DNA of 64,000 bases from Gracilimonas sp040904925 (GTDB taxonomy: Bacteria; Bacteroidota; Rhodothermia; Balneolales; Balneolaceae), in NCBI GenBank assembly GCA_040904925.1, contig JBBDSP010000014.1:54425-118424 (forward strand). The letters are read 5' to 3'. Positions 1-8,698 of the stretch are shown piece after piece; positions within the stretch are counted from its first letter, which is position 1, and every line of letters begins with the position of its first letter. Below the pieces are notes generated by a model. That model ran no database searches, was not told where the DNA came from, and was given only the letters and a program-made list of their open reading frames with translations. A program made the translations under genes and the position numbers.

Positions 1-565
1 GGTACCAATTCCCCCAAATTCGGTTCACCCCTAAGGCATCCACAAATACCGTTATTTCGGTTCCTGGTACTGTAACTGAATCCACCACCTGTTCTTCAAA
101 AGTAAGGCTCCATTCAATATTTGCACTATACTCATCGGGGTCACCACAATTGATACAGCCGGGTTGTGGAGTTATTTCATTCAAAACTAATAAAGAAGTG
201 TCTTCGACTCCGGTATACGCACTGTTCTGTAATAACACCTTTTTTGCGGCCTCTTCAAGAGTATCAGGATTGGTCATTTCAATACGTATAACCTCTCGGC
301 TTGGGTTGTCCCTGTCGCATGGATTCTCCCCTTTTTCAAAAAGAATTTCACTGAACCCTGTAAAACCAAATTCATTTAAAGTAGAGCAAACGCGATCATT
401 GTTTGATTCATGAAATTCGGCATTCATGGCTCGTAGCTCTTCTAAATTGTAGCGAGGGAAAACGGTGGGATATTCAGAGGCTTCTTCTTCAACCGTGAGC
501 AGATTACACGAAAAACTACCAAAAGCGATCGCAGCTATTATAACAAAGAGAGTAAGTTTTTGCAC
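1..565 (-). CDS. Putative lipoprotein, truncated by the window edge
   Basis: The minus strand stays open from a GTG at 565-563 to the left edge (188 codons, no stop). An in-frame TAA at 571-569 rules out a start further upstream. The N-terminus is a lipoprotein signal: a basic start (VQKL), a hydrophobic stretch, then Ser-Phe-Ser-Cys at about residues 17-20, so the mature protein would be lipidated and envelope-anchored. The visible mature part is acidic, has several cysteines and includes a segment rich in Thr, Val and Glu that looks like beta structure. I do not recognise a family. It is divergent from the flavoenzyme at 677. The C-terminus lies outside the window. Confidence 0.6.
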   Translation of the reverse strand, partial: MQKLTLFVIIAAIAFGSFSCNLLTVEEEASEYPTVFPRYNLEELRAMNAEFHESNNDRVCSTLNEFGFTGFSEILFEKGENPCDRDNPSREVIRIEMTNPDTLEEAAKKVLLQNSAYTGVEDTSLLVLNEITPQPGCINCGDPDEYSANIEWSLTFEEQVVDSVTVPGTEITVFVDALGVNRIWGNWY

Positions 566-676
566 GTCTTAGGCCTGTCTGGTTAAAAGTAAAATTACCA
601 AAATTAGTTACTTGATACAACAGTAATTAGCCAATAACTTCTGTTTATTCTTTCTTGAAAGCCGGTATCTTTTATC

Positions 677-1789
677 ATGAAAAAAAATAAGAAAGCCGCC
701 ATCATCGGATGCGGCATAAGTGGAATAACCACAGCCTACATACTCCAGAAACAAGGATGGGAAATAACCATCATTGCTAAGGACGATCCACGTACATCTT
801 CTCTGAAACCTGAATTTTCAAGTCTTTATCCCGCTGCTTCAATTGTTCCCCATTCTGTTTTCTCTGATAAAATTTTTTCCCTTTTCAAAGACAGCCTTGA
901 TCATTTCCAGCTTCTTTATGAACAGGAGTTTCCGGGCGTGCAGATTCACGAGCATTTTGAATTATTCGCGGAAGAAAATATTTCGCTACCAGATTATGCC
1001 CCTCTGCTGAAGAACCTTCACACCTGTGATGAATTCAGCGATCATTTTCACCCTCAACATCCTGATATACCAATACAAAGCGGATGGAAATTTGACTGTT
1101 TTTTTGCAGACTGGACTCTTTATTTCCCCGCACTGATCGATCTCGTTTTTAGTAAAGGTGTTGAGTTTGAACTTCGGGAATTGAAGGCAAAAGATCTGCC
1201 CGATCTTCCTTACGATATCATCATAAATTGCTCAGAATTAGGTTCGATTGGGCTATTTGAGGAAAAACATGATCTGATTTATCGCGGACATATCCTTCAG
1301 ATTTATGATACTCCTCCATTGACAGATCCTGCCGGGAAAAACGTTTCATATAATTTTTCACCCGGAAGAGAAGTATACGCCAGCGAAAGTGGTATCCTCC
1401 AAGATGTATATTTATATCCCAGAAGAGATGGCTGGGTCTTGGGTGGAAGTCGCCAGAGAGGCCGTTTGGATGAGAAGGGCAACTGGATCGGGGAAGAAAC
1501 CAAATCTCCTTTTTCTATAATTGACAGCATAAAAGTCCCGGCTCAAATACTTCAGATTCACTCAGATATCATTTGGAATTCTTTTGGAATTTCTCTTCGA
1601 GATCATCCGAAAGTAAAAGCAAAAATGGGATATCGTTATATCAGAAAAGAGGAAAACGGACTACGGCTTGAAACTGAAGAAATGGGTGATAAACTGGTCG
1701 TTCATAATTATGGTCACGGCGGCGCAGGTGTTACCTTAAGCTGGGGTTGTGCCCTGAAAGCTGCTCAGCTTTTGGATCAATATACTTAA
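677..1789 (+). CDS. FAD-dependent D-amino-acid oxidase family protein
   Basis: A 370-residue flavoprotein of the DAO family. The N-terminal Rossmann motif GCGISG (residues 11-16) binds the ADP part of FAD. The C-terminal NYGHGGAGVTLSWG (about 344-357) is the typical D-amino-acid/D-aspartate oxidase signature around the flavin. Family members oxidatively deaminate D-amino acids to 2-oxo acids, ammonia and hydrogen peroxide, so it may help recycle D-amino acids from peptidoglycan. There is no signal peptide, so it is cytoplasmic. Length fits the family (about 340-370). Its TAA is immediately followed by the stop codon of the convergent gene. Substrate cannot be read from sequence; the family call is firm. 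Confidence 0.85.
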   Translation: MKKNKKAAIIGCGISGITTAYILQKQGWEITIIAKDDPRTSSLKPEFSSLYPAASIVPHSVFSDKIFSLFKDSLDHFQLLYEQEFPGVQIHEHFELFAEENISLPDYAPLLKNLHTCDEFSDHFHPQHPDIPIQSGWKFDCFFADWTLYFPALIDLVFSKGVEFELRELKAKDLPDLPYDIIINCSELGSIGLFEEKHDLIYRGHILQIYDTPPLTDPAGKNVSYNFSPGREVYASESGILQDVYLYPRRDGWVLGGSRQRGRLDEKGNWIGEETKSPFSIIDSIKVPAQILQIHSDIIWNSFGISLRDHPKVKAKMGYRYIRKEENGLRLETEEMGDKLVVHNYGHGGAGVTLSWGCALKAAQLLDQYT

Positions 1790-2044
1790 TTAATACTGAT
1801 CCGGGCTTACGAAACGCTTTACATCTTCTTTCCGCTTTTTTCGATGCTTTGTGTTGCGCCCGGAAACCCGCTTGCGCCACAGTTTGAAACTCGAGCTTTT
1901 TATTTCCGATCTCATCAACTCAATAGTTTCGCCTTCACTGAGGCCGAACTGAAATTCTATAGCATCGAAGGGTGTCCGGTCTTCCCATGCCATTTCAATG
2001 ATCCGGCTTTTATTTGCAGTTGAGAGTTTATCTGTTTTATCCAT
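1790..2044 (-). CDS. Small DUF2805/TIGR03643-type protein
   Basis: An 84-residue basic protein. The core (residues about 12-62) contains RIIEMAWEDRTPFDAIEFQF and ends in a Lys/Arg-rich tail (KHRKKRKE). This matches my recollection of the TIGR03643/DUF2805 family, a small conserved protein of unknown function with a helix-turn-helix-like look. The basic tail suggests nucleic-acid contact, but that is inference. Its stop abuts the stop of the convergent oxidase gene with no spacer, so the two transcripts must overlap or share termination. Confidence 0.75.
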   Translation of the reverse strand: MDKTDKLSTANKSRIIEMAWEDRTPFDAIEFQFGLSEGETIELMRSEIKSSSFKLWRKRVSGRNTKHRKKRKEDVKRFVSPDQY

Positions 2045-2092
2045 AGATACCTTTTTTATACAGTTCTACAAAAAAGACACTGTTTTCAATCC

Positions 2093-2126
2093 AAAAAAAA
2101 ACGCCCCATATAAAATATATGGGACG
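2093..2126 (-). terminator. Rho-independent terminator for the Bax-inhibitor gene
   Basis: CCCATATA (2105-2112) pairs with TATATGGG (2116-2123) around a three-base loop. On the minus strand the stem is followed by a run of nine T (complement of 2093-2101). It lies about 50 bp downstream of the stop of the minus-strand gene at 2175-2867. Confidence 0.75.
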
Positions 2127-2174
2127 AAAAATGTTCTTACTGATCAGGATAAAACCATTTGTTTTATCAGGAAC

Positions 2175-2867
2175 TTATTTTCGCTGGCCAAAAATTCTAA
2201 GCAGCATTATGAACAGGTTGATGAAATCGAGGTACAGAGCAAGTGCGCCCATGATAGCCCCTTTGCTGCCTTCCTCAGAATCAACATCCAGTTCCAGGCT
2301 CATCTTCTTGATCTTCTGGGTGTCATAAGCAGTAAGACCGACGAATACCAACACACCGATATAAGTGATTCCCCAATAGAGTATTTCATTATGCCAGAAG
2401 ATATTAACCACACTGGCGATAATAATTCCAATCAACCCCATGAAAAGCAGATTACCCCAGCTCGTTAGGTCTCGTTTTGTAAAATATCCATAGGCACTCA
2501 TCACCCCAAAAGTACCTGCGGTAATGAAAAAGGTAGAGGCAATAGAGCCCGATGTATAGACTAGAAATAAGATCGAAAATGTGAGTCCATTCAGCGCCGA
2601 ATACAGCAAAAATAATGAAATTGCCTTGGTAGCATTCATATGATCTATTCTGCTTGAAAGCCAGACAACAAGTCCCAGTTCAGCAATAATAATTCCAAAG
2701 AACAGGATCTGATTTCCTGCTATTACATCAACTAGTCCTGTACTTGCCGTACGCAATGCAACAAATCCTGTAATAGCGAGCGCAAGAGCCATCCAGCCAT
2801 AAACCTTATTGATAAATCCAATCTGGATCGACTTGACCTGTTCTGCTGTTAAATGCTGTGTATTCAT
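2175..2867 (-). CDS. Bax inhibitor-1 (BI-1/YccA) family membrane protein
   Basis: A 230-residue integral membrane protein with about seven hydrophobic helices. The C-terminal signature GLTAYDTQKIK (about 175-185) followed by ALALYLDFINLF and a final basic tail is characteristic of bacterial BI-1/YccA proteins. Structurally studied bacterial relatives behave as pH-sensitive calcium leak channels, and E. coli YccA modulates FtsH. A purine-rich AAAGAAGA ribosome-binding sequence precedes the ATG. It stands alone, divergent from the small membrane protein at 3058, with its own terminator. The family call is firm; the physiological role here is not shown. Confidence 0.9.
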   Translation of the reverse strand: MNTQHLTAEQVKSIQIGFINKVYGWMALALAITGFVALRTASTGLVDVIAGNQILFFGIIIAELGLVVWLSSRIDHMNATKAISLFLLYSALNGLTFSILFLVYTSGSIASTFFITAGTFGVMSAYGYFTKRDLTSWGNLLFMGLIGIIIASVVNIFWHNEILYWGITYIGVLVFVGLTAYDTQKIKKMSLELDVDSEEGSKGAIMGALALYLDFINLFIMLLRIFGQRK

Positions 2868-2951
2868 TTCTTCTTTTTGATAAATAAGTGATTAAAATTG
2901 GTGCTGTAGTAACAAGTTCACAAAACCTTCAAGGATAATGTTTATTGTGTG

Positions 2952-3044
2952 ATGAAAATACTAAAACTTATAGCCGTATGTGTACTTTGCATACTCATTA
3001 TTACAGAGTTGGTTTTTCTTTTTGATTGGATTTTTAACAACTAA
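2952..3044 (+). CDS. Possible 30-residue hydrophobic peptide
   Basis: ATG at 2952 opens a 30-codon frame ending in TAA at 3042-3044. The product is basic at the N-terminus (MKILKL) and then almost entirely hydrophobic, ending FDWIFNN, consistent with a single-span membrane peptide. It sits 13 bp before the start of the small membrane protein at 3058 and would be in the same transcript. No convincing ribosome-binding site precedes it, so it may be only leader sequence. Confidence 0.25.
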   Translation: MKILKLIAVCVLCILIITELVFLFDWIFNN

Positions 3045-3057
3045 AATCGAGGTAATT

Positions 3058-3267
3058 ATGAAAAATAATATGGGTTCAACTGACAAGATCATTCGTTTTA
3101 TCTTAGCCGCAATTTTTATTGGACTTTACTTCACGGGTACGGTGACAGGAACAGTGGGAATTGTATTGCTGGTACTGGCCGGTGTATTCGTACTGACAAG
3201 CCTGGTAAGTTTTTGCCCGCTTTATGCTCCATTTGGGTTGAGTACTTGCAAAACAGACGTTGAGTAG
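3058..3267 (+). CDS. YgaP-like small transmembrane protein (DUF2892)
   Basis: A 69-residue protein starting at the ATG at 3058, preceded by GAGG at 3049-3052. A longer reading from 2980 is possible but lacks a ribosome-binding site. The sequence begins NMGSTDKIIRF, then has two hydrophobic helices separated by Thr-Gly-Thr, and ends CPLYAPFGLSTC. This is the DUF2892 layout, the membrane part of YgaP-type proteins, here without a rhodanese domain. The two cysteines near the C-terminus are typical of the family. Function is unknown. A strong terminator follows directly. Confidence 0.8.
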   Translation: MKNNMGSTDKIIRFILAAIFIGLYFTGTVTGTVGIVLLVLAGVFVLTSLVSFCPLYAPFGLSTCKTDVE

Positions 3268-3272
3268 CTTTA

Positions 3273-3305
3273 AAAAAGAAAGGGCGCAATTAATGCGCCC
3301 TTTTT
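3273..3305. terminator. Bidirectional rho-independent terminator
   Basis: GGGCGCA (3282-3288) pairs with TGCGCCC (3294-3300) and is flanked by an A-rich tract on the left and TTTTT on the right. It lies between the convergent DUF2892 gene and the DUF5916 gene and can serve both strands. Confidence 0.85.
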
Positions 3306-3354
3306 AAGCTCTAATTTTGAAAAGTAATAAAAGCTTTTTCCAAACTATTATTCA

Positions 3355-6069
3355 TCATTTACCAAACCAGTAACTCAGCTTAACTAAAAATACATTGGTG
3401 GGTTTGGCACTGAATAATCCATCCAGATCACGACCGAGTTCGAAATTCCCCATTCCTGCAAAATCGCTGCGTTGTTGCTGCCATACAAAATACAGGGTTG
3501 AGCCAGGCATATATTCCCATCTAAATACAGCATTTCCTTGTACCGCGCGGAAGTTGAAATCGGGATCTGAGAAATTGATCTCCGGTGAACTTCCTGTACC
3601 ATCAGGATCGATCGTGTAGGTTCCGTTGGATTTAGAAATACTTCCTTTGTCCTCACCATATACATCAAAATTATAAGTTCGCGGCTCAGCGAATTCTTTG
3701 AAATTGGAGTAGGCTCCTGTTGAAATAAATGGCCTGACATAGGTTTGAAGACTCATGGTCGTAGAAAATGTCCAGTTCAACCGAACGCTCGTCATTAAAG
3801 TATGCTGCTTGATATCCGCAAAAACGTATCGGTTACCATAGGTTTCAATGGCATTGGGATCAGCAGCTGTAGTCACATACTGGTCGGTATCTTTCTGGTA
3901 GATGTATTCCGGAGATATTGAGATCTGTAAATACGGAGCCGGATTCAAATTCAACCCAACCCAAATATCATTGTCAAATTCTCCCGACAGATCCTGTCTT
4001 TGATAGGTTCCTATATTAAAGGAAACTTTCTTGTTGGGATTTGAATTGATATTCATATTAAAATTCAGATCATTTGAACGCTTCATTAACGGGCCACCTC
4101 TGGTAATTGCATCCATATATTGGTTCATATTCCACTGAAGATTGTAGTTAATATTCCAAAGGTTTTCGAACCGGATAAATCCACCATGCACGATCCAATT
4201 GTTGATAAGATCTCCATCATAATTCCATGCATTTCCCTTGAACAGAAAATTTTCAAAATACTGTACTCTTTTTGGGTCAGTTTCACGATAGATCAAACCG
4301 GCATTTACTGAACGATAATTCGCGCGATTCTGAAATCCAAGGTCATTAGTTTCATAACCGGGACTTACTTCCGAATACGTCAGCGAAGTCATCCAATTAT
4401 CCTCTCCCCCTCGTTTTTGGATGCTTACTTCCGTTGCGAAGCCTGAGAGATTGGTCTTTTCCGGATCAACAGATAATTCATCTGAATCCACACGATCATA
4501 ATATCTGACCGGGGATCGCTGAGCCATCTCAATGGCTTCCGGGCTTCCGTTTATACTGCTGAATGAAAGTGCCCCACTAGCAACCCAGTTTCTTTCGTTG
4601 AAACTGTGTTCGAAATCCACGCCTCCTAAATAAGCCGAAGAACGCAGAAATTCTTCAAAATAGCTTCCATCGATATTTCGGTTTACAGCACTGGCAAATC
4701 CACCGAGATAGGTATTACCGGAGTTGAAGTCTTTTTTGGTTCTCCCCACCATATAGTTTGTTGCAGGTTCTACAGCAAAGGTATTTTCATCACCTGAAGG
4801 AGGCACATAGTTTGCCTCCTCATTTAGCGTGTAGGCATCAAGGAACCCGATAGACCAGCCATTCTTGGTCTTGCCACTCAGTTTAGCTGCGGTTGCAATG
4901 GTTGTGAAATCGGGTCGGTCTACGAATTCAGCATTCACTCCTGCCCGATTTGCACTACCCTGAGGAGAGCGGCCTATCCTTCTGGAATAAAAAGTAACCG
5001 GATTCCCCATTCGGCTGAATGTCTTCGTATTTCCAAATTGGAAAATATCATTTCCTTCTAAAAAGAAAGGACGGCGTTCAGAGAAAAAATTCTCATTAGC
5101 TGTCAGATTTATAACTGCCGGGTCAGCCTCAACCTGTCCAAAATCAGGATTTATGGTAGCTGTAAGGGTCAGATCAGAAGTGATACCGTATTTAATATCT
5201 CCTCCTACCCCTCCGCCAAATTGATTTCGGTTGTAATAGGGATTACCTGTAGAAAGATTAGGAGCACGGGTTACATCAGCAGATACATAAGGACTTATTT
5301 CCAACCGCTTTGGTTTTTGCAGATCTGAAATCCCATTCAATCTTCCAAACCTCGATACCATTGCGTTGTCATTTTGTGAAACCGGAGCCCAAAAAGAGAT
5401 CTCACCATTTCTGGATAATCTCCGCTGGAAGTTTATTCCCCACTCCTGCACTGAATTTCTGGAACTGTACCGAAGCTGAGAAAGCGGGATCTTCAACTCA
5501 GCTGTCCAGCCAAAATCATTGATGTCAGTTTTAGCCTCCCAAACGGCATCCCATAAAATGTCTTCGCCGGTGTCATCAAAATAAAGCACATCTTTTTGCA
5601 CACCTTTAGGATTTACCGCAAAAGTAAAGGCGGTGCGTCGGTCGTTATAACTGTCGAAACTCACATACACCCAGTCACTCGACTGTCCGCCATCCCTGCG
5701 AAACAAAGGAGCTTTTATAGAATCAGGATTAGATTCAAATGCAGTAATTCCCACGTAGATGTGAGTATCGGTATAAAGCAATCGAACTTCTGTTCTTTGT
5801 GAAGGCCGTTCCCCATCATTCGGAAATCGCATCGTAAATTGTGAGGCAGCAGGTGCATTCATCCACTCTGATTCAGATAAGGTTCCATCTAAATCAATTT
5901 GATTACCTGATGAAATTCTTATTGCTTCCATTGTTGGCTCATCAGCCAGTCCCGACCTCAGGTCACCTGTACTGACTTTTATGGTATCCCCTTTTTTTTG
6001 ATAGGCATTTTGAGCTGAAACACTCGTTGCAAGACACAGATATAGCAGAGGTAGTAATAATTTTCTCAT
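3355..6069 (-). CDS. DUF5916 outer-membrane protein with CBM9-like N-terminal domain
   Basis: A 904-residue exported protein. Residues 1-19 are a signal peptide ending SVSAQ. Residues about 45-220 (from IDLDGTLSESEW through FTFAVNPKGVQKD to WGINFQRRL) form the carbohydrate-binding family 9-like beta domain found at the front of DUF5916 proteins. The rest is rich in alternating aromatic/polar strands and ends LVKLSYWFGK, with a terminal aromatic pair suggesting an outer-membrane beta-barrel. Known ligands are unclear. It is the last gene in line with the sigma factor operon at 6192-9254, after a 122-bp gap, so it may be co-transcribed or have its own promoter. Confidence 0.85.
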   Translation of the reverse strand: MRKLLLPLLYLCLATSVSAQNAYQKKGDTIKVSTGDLRSGLADEPTMEAIRISSGNQIDLDGTLSESEWMNAPAASQFTMRFPNDGERPSQRTEVRLLYTDTHIYVGITAFESNPDSIKAPLFRRDGGQSSDWVYVSFDSYNDRRTAFTFAVNPKGVQKDVLYFDDTGEDILWDAVWEAKTDINDFGWTAELKIPLSQLRYSSRNSVQEWGINFQRRLSRNGEISFWAPVSQNDNAMVSRFGRLNGISDLQKPKRLEISPYVSADVTRAPNLSTGNPYYNRNQFGGGVGGDIKYGITSDLTLTATINPDFGQVEADPAVINLTANENFFSERRPFFLEGNDIFQFGNTKTFSRMGNPVTFYSRRIGRSPQGSANRAGVNAEFVDRPDFTTIATAAKLSGKTKNGWSIGFLDAYTLNEEANYVPPSGDENTFAVEPATNYMVGRTKKDFNSGNTYLGGFASAVNRNIDGSYFEEFLRSSAYLGGVDFEHSFNERNWVASGALSFSSINGSPEAIEMAQRSPVRYYDRVDSDELSVDPEKTNLSGFATEVSIQKRGGEDNWMTSLTYSEVSPGYETNDLGFQNRANYRSVNAGLIYRETDPKRVQYFENFLFKGNAWNYDGDLINNWIVHGGFIRFENLWNINYNLQWNMNQYMDAITRGGPLMKRSNDLNFNMNINSNPNKKVSFNIGTYQRQDLSGEFDNDIWVGLNLNPAPYLQISISPEYIYQKDTDQYVTTAADPNAIETYGNRYVFADIKQHTLMTSVRLNWTFSTTMSLQTYVRPFISTGAYSNFKEFAEPRTYNFDVYGEDKGSISKSNGTYTIDPDGTGSSPEINFSDPDFNFRAVQGNAVFRWEYMPGSTLYFVWQQQRSDFAGMGNFELGRDLDGLFSAKPTNVFLVKLSYWFGK

Positions 6070-6191
6070 AGTATTTTCCTTTGTTTTAGAAGGAGTCCTA
6101 TCCCTGTAACTACATATGAGGCTTTGTGTTACAGCTCCTAATTTTCATTTATGATTTACACGAAGAGCAAAAGAAAAAGTTACCTTTTATT

Positions 6192-7001
6192 TTATTTTTT
6201 TCGGATCGAAATATCTCCGTGCAGTGTCTTGAATAAAAACTCGGGGCCACCGCCGTTTACTTTTCCAAAGATCCATCGGTTCACCGAAACTTTGAAGGTC
6301 TCGTTATCAGAACCTGATTGTGTTCGGGTTCCGTCTCGCTCAATGTCCATATCGAAATTGGTATACACATCGCCCCACTCGGTCTTCATTTTTGCAGTAA
6401 ATTTGGCATCAGAGGGAAAGCTTACTTCGATATCACCATTCACTCCGGTAAATGACATAGGGGAATTTTGCGGAATGCTGTTGAAATCAATTTCCATATC
6501 TCCATTCACACTGTTCACCAATACTGTGCCTGAAATATCAGCCAGTGCTATATCTCCGTTAACCGCACTGATTTCCAGCTCACCGGAAAGCCCTGATACC
6601 CTTACGTCTCCCTGAACAGTATTTAGTTTCAGTGAAAAATTACGGGGAACGAGGATAACCATTTCAAAATCGCCGGTAGGCATCGGTCCGGTGGAGATCT
6701 GTACTTCGTTATTGTCTTCGGTTACTTCCAGGCCAAGTCCACCGCCTGAGATACGACGCATTCCGTTTTTTACGGCATCTTTATCTTCTTCCCTCACATT
6801 GTCACCATCGTAATTCACAATTACGTTATTCTGGTTATGTGTGCGGATCTCGATCTCATCTGAGAACATGGCACTGATGATCAGCTTCCCTGGCTGATCC
6901 GGATTTGTAAGTGGTACTTCAATGGTATTTTGTGCAAGCGCCGGGATGGTAAAAGCACTGATGATAATTCCTAAGAGCAAATGATTGATTCGTCTTTTCA
7001 T
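6192..7001 (-). CDS. Secreted DUF4097-type beta-strand repeat protein
   Basis: A 269-residue protein with a signal peptide (residues 1-23, ending PALAQ). The rest is a repetitive beta-solenoid-like pattern in which the unit V-x-G-D-(I/V/M) recurs (VQGDVRVSG, VNGDIALAD, VNGDMEID, VNGDIEVS, LHGDISI), typical of DUF4097/DUF4098. Such proteins are commonly encoded beside ECF sigma and anti-sigma genes and are presumed envelope proteins of unknown function. It follows its paralogue at 7011 after a gap of about 9 bp. The two are probably tandem-duplication products that have since diverged. Confidence 0.85.
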   Translation of the reverse strand: MKRRINHLLLGIIISAFTIPALAQNTIEVPLTNPDQPGKLIISAMFSDEIEIRTHNQNNVIVNYDGDNVREEDKDAVKNGMRRISGGGLGLEVTEDNNEVQISTGPMPTGDFEMVILVPRNFSLKLNTVQGDVRVSGLSGELEISAVNGDIALADISGTVLVNSVNGDMEIDFNSIPQNSPMSFTGVNGDIEVSFPSDAKFTAKMKTEWGDVYTNFDMDIERDGTRTQSGSDNETFKVSVNRWIFGKVNGGGPEFLFKTLHGDISIRKK

Positions 7002-7010
7002 GATATTGGT

Positions 7011-7901
7011 CTATGATTTTTTTTGTTTGATGTAGGCGTTTCCATTTAGTAATTGCAAACGCATTTCAGGACCGCCTTCGCCAAATTGTATCGGTGAAGA
7101 TCGTTCGATCTTCAATCGGTGTGTCCCATCCGAATTTCTTTTCACCCGATCTTTAAGATATTCGACCTGATCGAAGTCGGTATATAGTTCACCGTGCAAA
7201 CTCTTAAAGGTTACAACAGCTGATAAATTTTTTGGGGCGATCACCTCAATAGTTCCATTCACAGTATGAAAGTCAGCTTTACCTGAAGGAGTTTCTTCAT
7301 ACTCCACTCTCACGTTGCCATTTACGGTATGAGCTTTCACAGCTCCGGTAATATTATTCACGTACACACTTCCATTTATATTCGCTGCATCTACCCCATT
7401 TGACATCCCCTCAACTACCACTTCTCCTCCATTAATGGTTGAAATATGAGCCATCAAATAATGCGGGATCTTTAGTTGAAGGTTAAACTCAAACTCCAGG
7501 CTATTCTCATTCCAGTTTCGTCTCTTCCTTTTTTGAGTTGACGTATAGTGAAGTTCATCTCCCCTCACCTCCACCTCAACCCCAGGGTGTTGCACAAACA
7601 CAAAAATGCTGTTGGTGCCGCTGAGCCTTTCCAGATATATCTCATCCGGGTTGAAGTTATCCCTTGTCGCAGGCTTACCCGTCACGATCTTTGTTCCGGT
7701 AATCAGGATCTCATCCCCGTCATAACCTTCTGCATTTAAGTCTCCGTTTATATTCTTCAGATGAAAGATGGTCGCGGCATTAAATTCCGAAGCCGGAATT
7801 CGCATTTCCACATCCTCGTTCGTTCGCTGAGAAACGACTTGAGTTTGAGCTTCCAGAGAATGCCCGAATACCAAAAGTACTGATAGTAAAATCCACCTCA
7901 T
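7011..7901 (-). CDS. Secreted DUF4097-type protein, paralogue of the next gene
   Basis: About 296 residues from the ATG at 7901, chosen because GAGG lies seven bases upstream. A GTG at 7913 that overlaps the anti-sigma stop would add four residues. The signal peptide (MRWILLSVLLVFG...LEAQ) is followed by the same V/I-N-G-(D/S/N) repeats as its neighbour (INGDLNAEG, INGSVYVNN, VNGNVRVE, VNGTIEVI, LNGNAYIK). Residues about 122-135 contain a basic patch (QKRKRRNW) unusual for the family. It is co-transcribed with the sigma/anti-sigma genes upstream, suggesting it is an output or modulator of that envelope regulon. Confidence 0.85.
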   Translation of the reverse strand: MRWILLSVLLVFGHSLEAQTQVVSQRTNEDVEMRIPASEFNAATIFHLKNINGDLNAEGYDGDEILITGTKIVTGKPATRDNFNPDEIYLERLSGTNSIFVFVQHPGVEVEVRGDELHYTSTQKRKRRNWNENSLEFEFNLQLKIPHYLMAHISTINGGEVVVEGMSNGVDAANINGSVYVNNITGAVKAHTVNGNVRVEYEETPSGKADFHTVNGTIEVIAPKNLSAVVTFKSLHGELYTDFDQVEYLKDRVKRNSDGTHRLKIERSSPIQFGEGGPEMRLQLLNGNAYIKQKKS

Positions 7902-7909
7902 TTTTAACC

Positions 7910-8698
7910 TCACAATAATGCAGCTATGCTGCTTTGTAATTTTTGTTGAACAGTATAGTCTAGTTCTCTTTCACGGAGTAATTCTTCAAATTCCTGTGCT
8001 CCGTTTTTAAGTTCCAGCTCGATCATCGCATCGGCCAGTTCAATGATCACGATCGGGGATTCTTGTTTTGCGATGGATCGCACTAGTCCTTCCCGTACAG
8101 TCTCATTTTCTCCCCAGCGCTTTAAAGCTTCTATGGTTTGAACCCGGACATTCACGCTGGGATCATTATTCAATGTAAAAAGCAGGGCATGAATGGCTTC
8201 GGTATCAGCATTCGGCAACTCAGTACTGATATTCACGGCTTTGAGCCGGTCAGCTGCCGAAGCACCTTCCAGCATATTCACCATCATCAATTCTTTCATG
8301 GTCTGCATTTCCTGACTCAGTTGTTCGATCTCAGTCTTACTTCCATTTATCTGTGAGCCGATGAATCCGCCAACAACCAGCAAAACCACTGTATAAGCCA
8401 ATCTCGGCATAGTTAGCTCAGCTAATAGTATCTTGACTTTCTTGGATATAAATTCAGTCCAGCTGTCTTTTTGATCTCGCTTTTCCTCTTCCAACATCGC
8501 ATAAAACCTGCTGCTCATTTCTTTACCGGGTTTGGGTACCGGGATGGCCCCCAGGTCTTCATGCATTTTCTCCAGCTCACGAAATTCCATAAAATCGATC
8601 TCACCGGAAGCGATCAATTTCTCCACTTTATCCTTTCCCTCAGCATCCAGGCTTCCGGATAGATAATCTGCGATCAGTAGTTCATATTTCTCATTCAT
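7910..8698 (-). CDS. Membrane-anchored anti-sigma candidate with HEAT-like repeats
   Basis: About 262 residues from the ATG at 8698, preceded by GAGGAA; a GTG at 8713 is the longer alternative. The N-terminal 60 residues (YELLIADYLSGSLDAEGKDK) resemble the cytoplasmic sigma-binding region of anti-sigma factors but lack the zinc His/Cys motif. One transmembrane helix follows at about residues 97-115 (LAYTVVLLVVGGFIGS). The distal half is alpha-helical with HEAT-like units (NVRVQTIEALKRWGENETVR). The start overlaps the sigma stop (TATGAATGA), implying translational coupling. The anti-sigma role is inferred from position and topology. Confidence 0.75.
   Translation of the reverse strand: MNEKYELLIADYLSGSLDAEGKDKVEKLIASGEIDFMEFRELEKMHEDLGAIPVPKPGKEMSSRFYAMLEEEKRDQKDSWTEFISKKVKILLAELTMPRLAYTVVLLVVGGFIGSQINGSKTEIEQLSQEMQTMKELMMVNMLEGASAADRLKAVNISTELPNADTEAIHALLFTLNNDPSVNVRVQTIEALKRWGENETVREGLVRSIAKQESPIVIIELADAMIELELKNGAQEFEELLRERELDYTVQQKLQSSIAALL

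Noticed and set aside
1998..2468. 156-codon plus-strand frame
   Set aside because: Runs through the BI-1 terminator and antisense to BI-1; no coding character and no ribosome-binding site. A shadow.
6151..6615. 154-codon plus-strand frame opposite the DUF4097 gene
   Set aside because: Low-complexity Ser/Thr/Pro translation that mirrors the repeats of the minus-strand gene.
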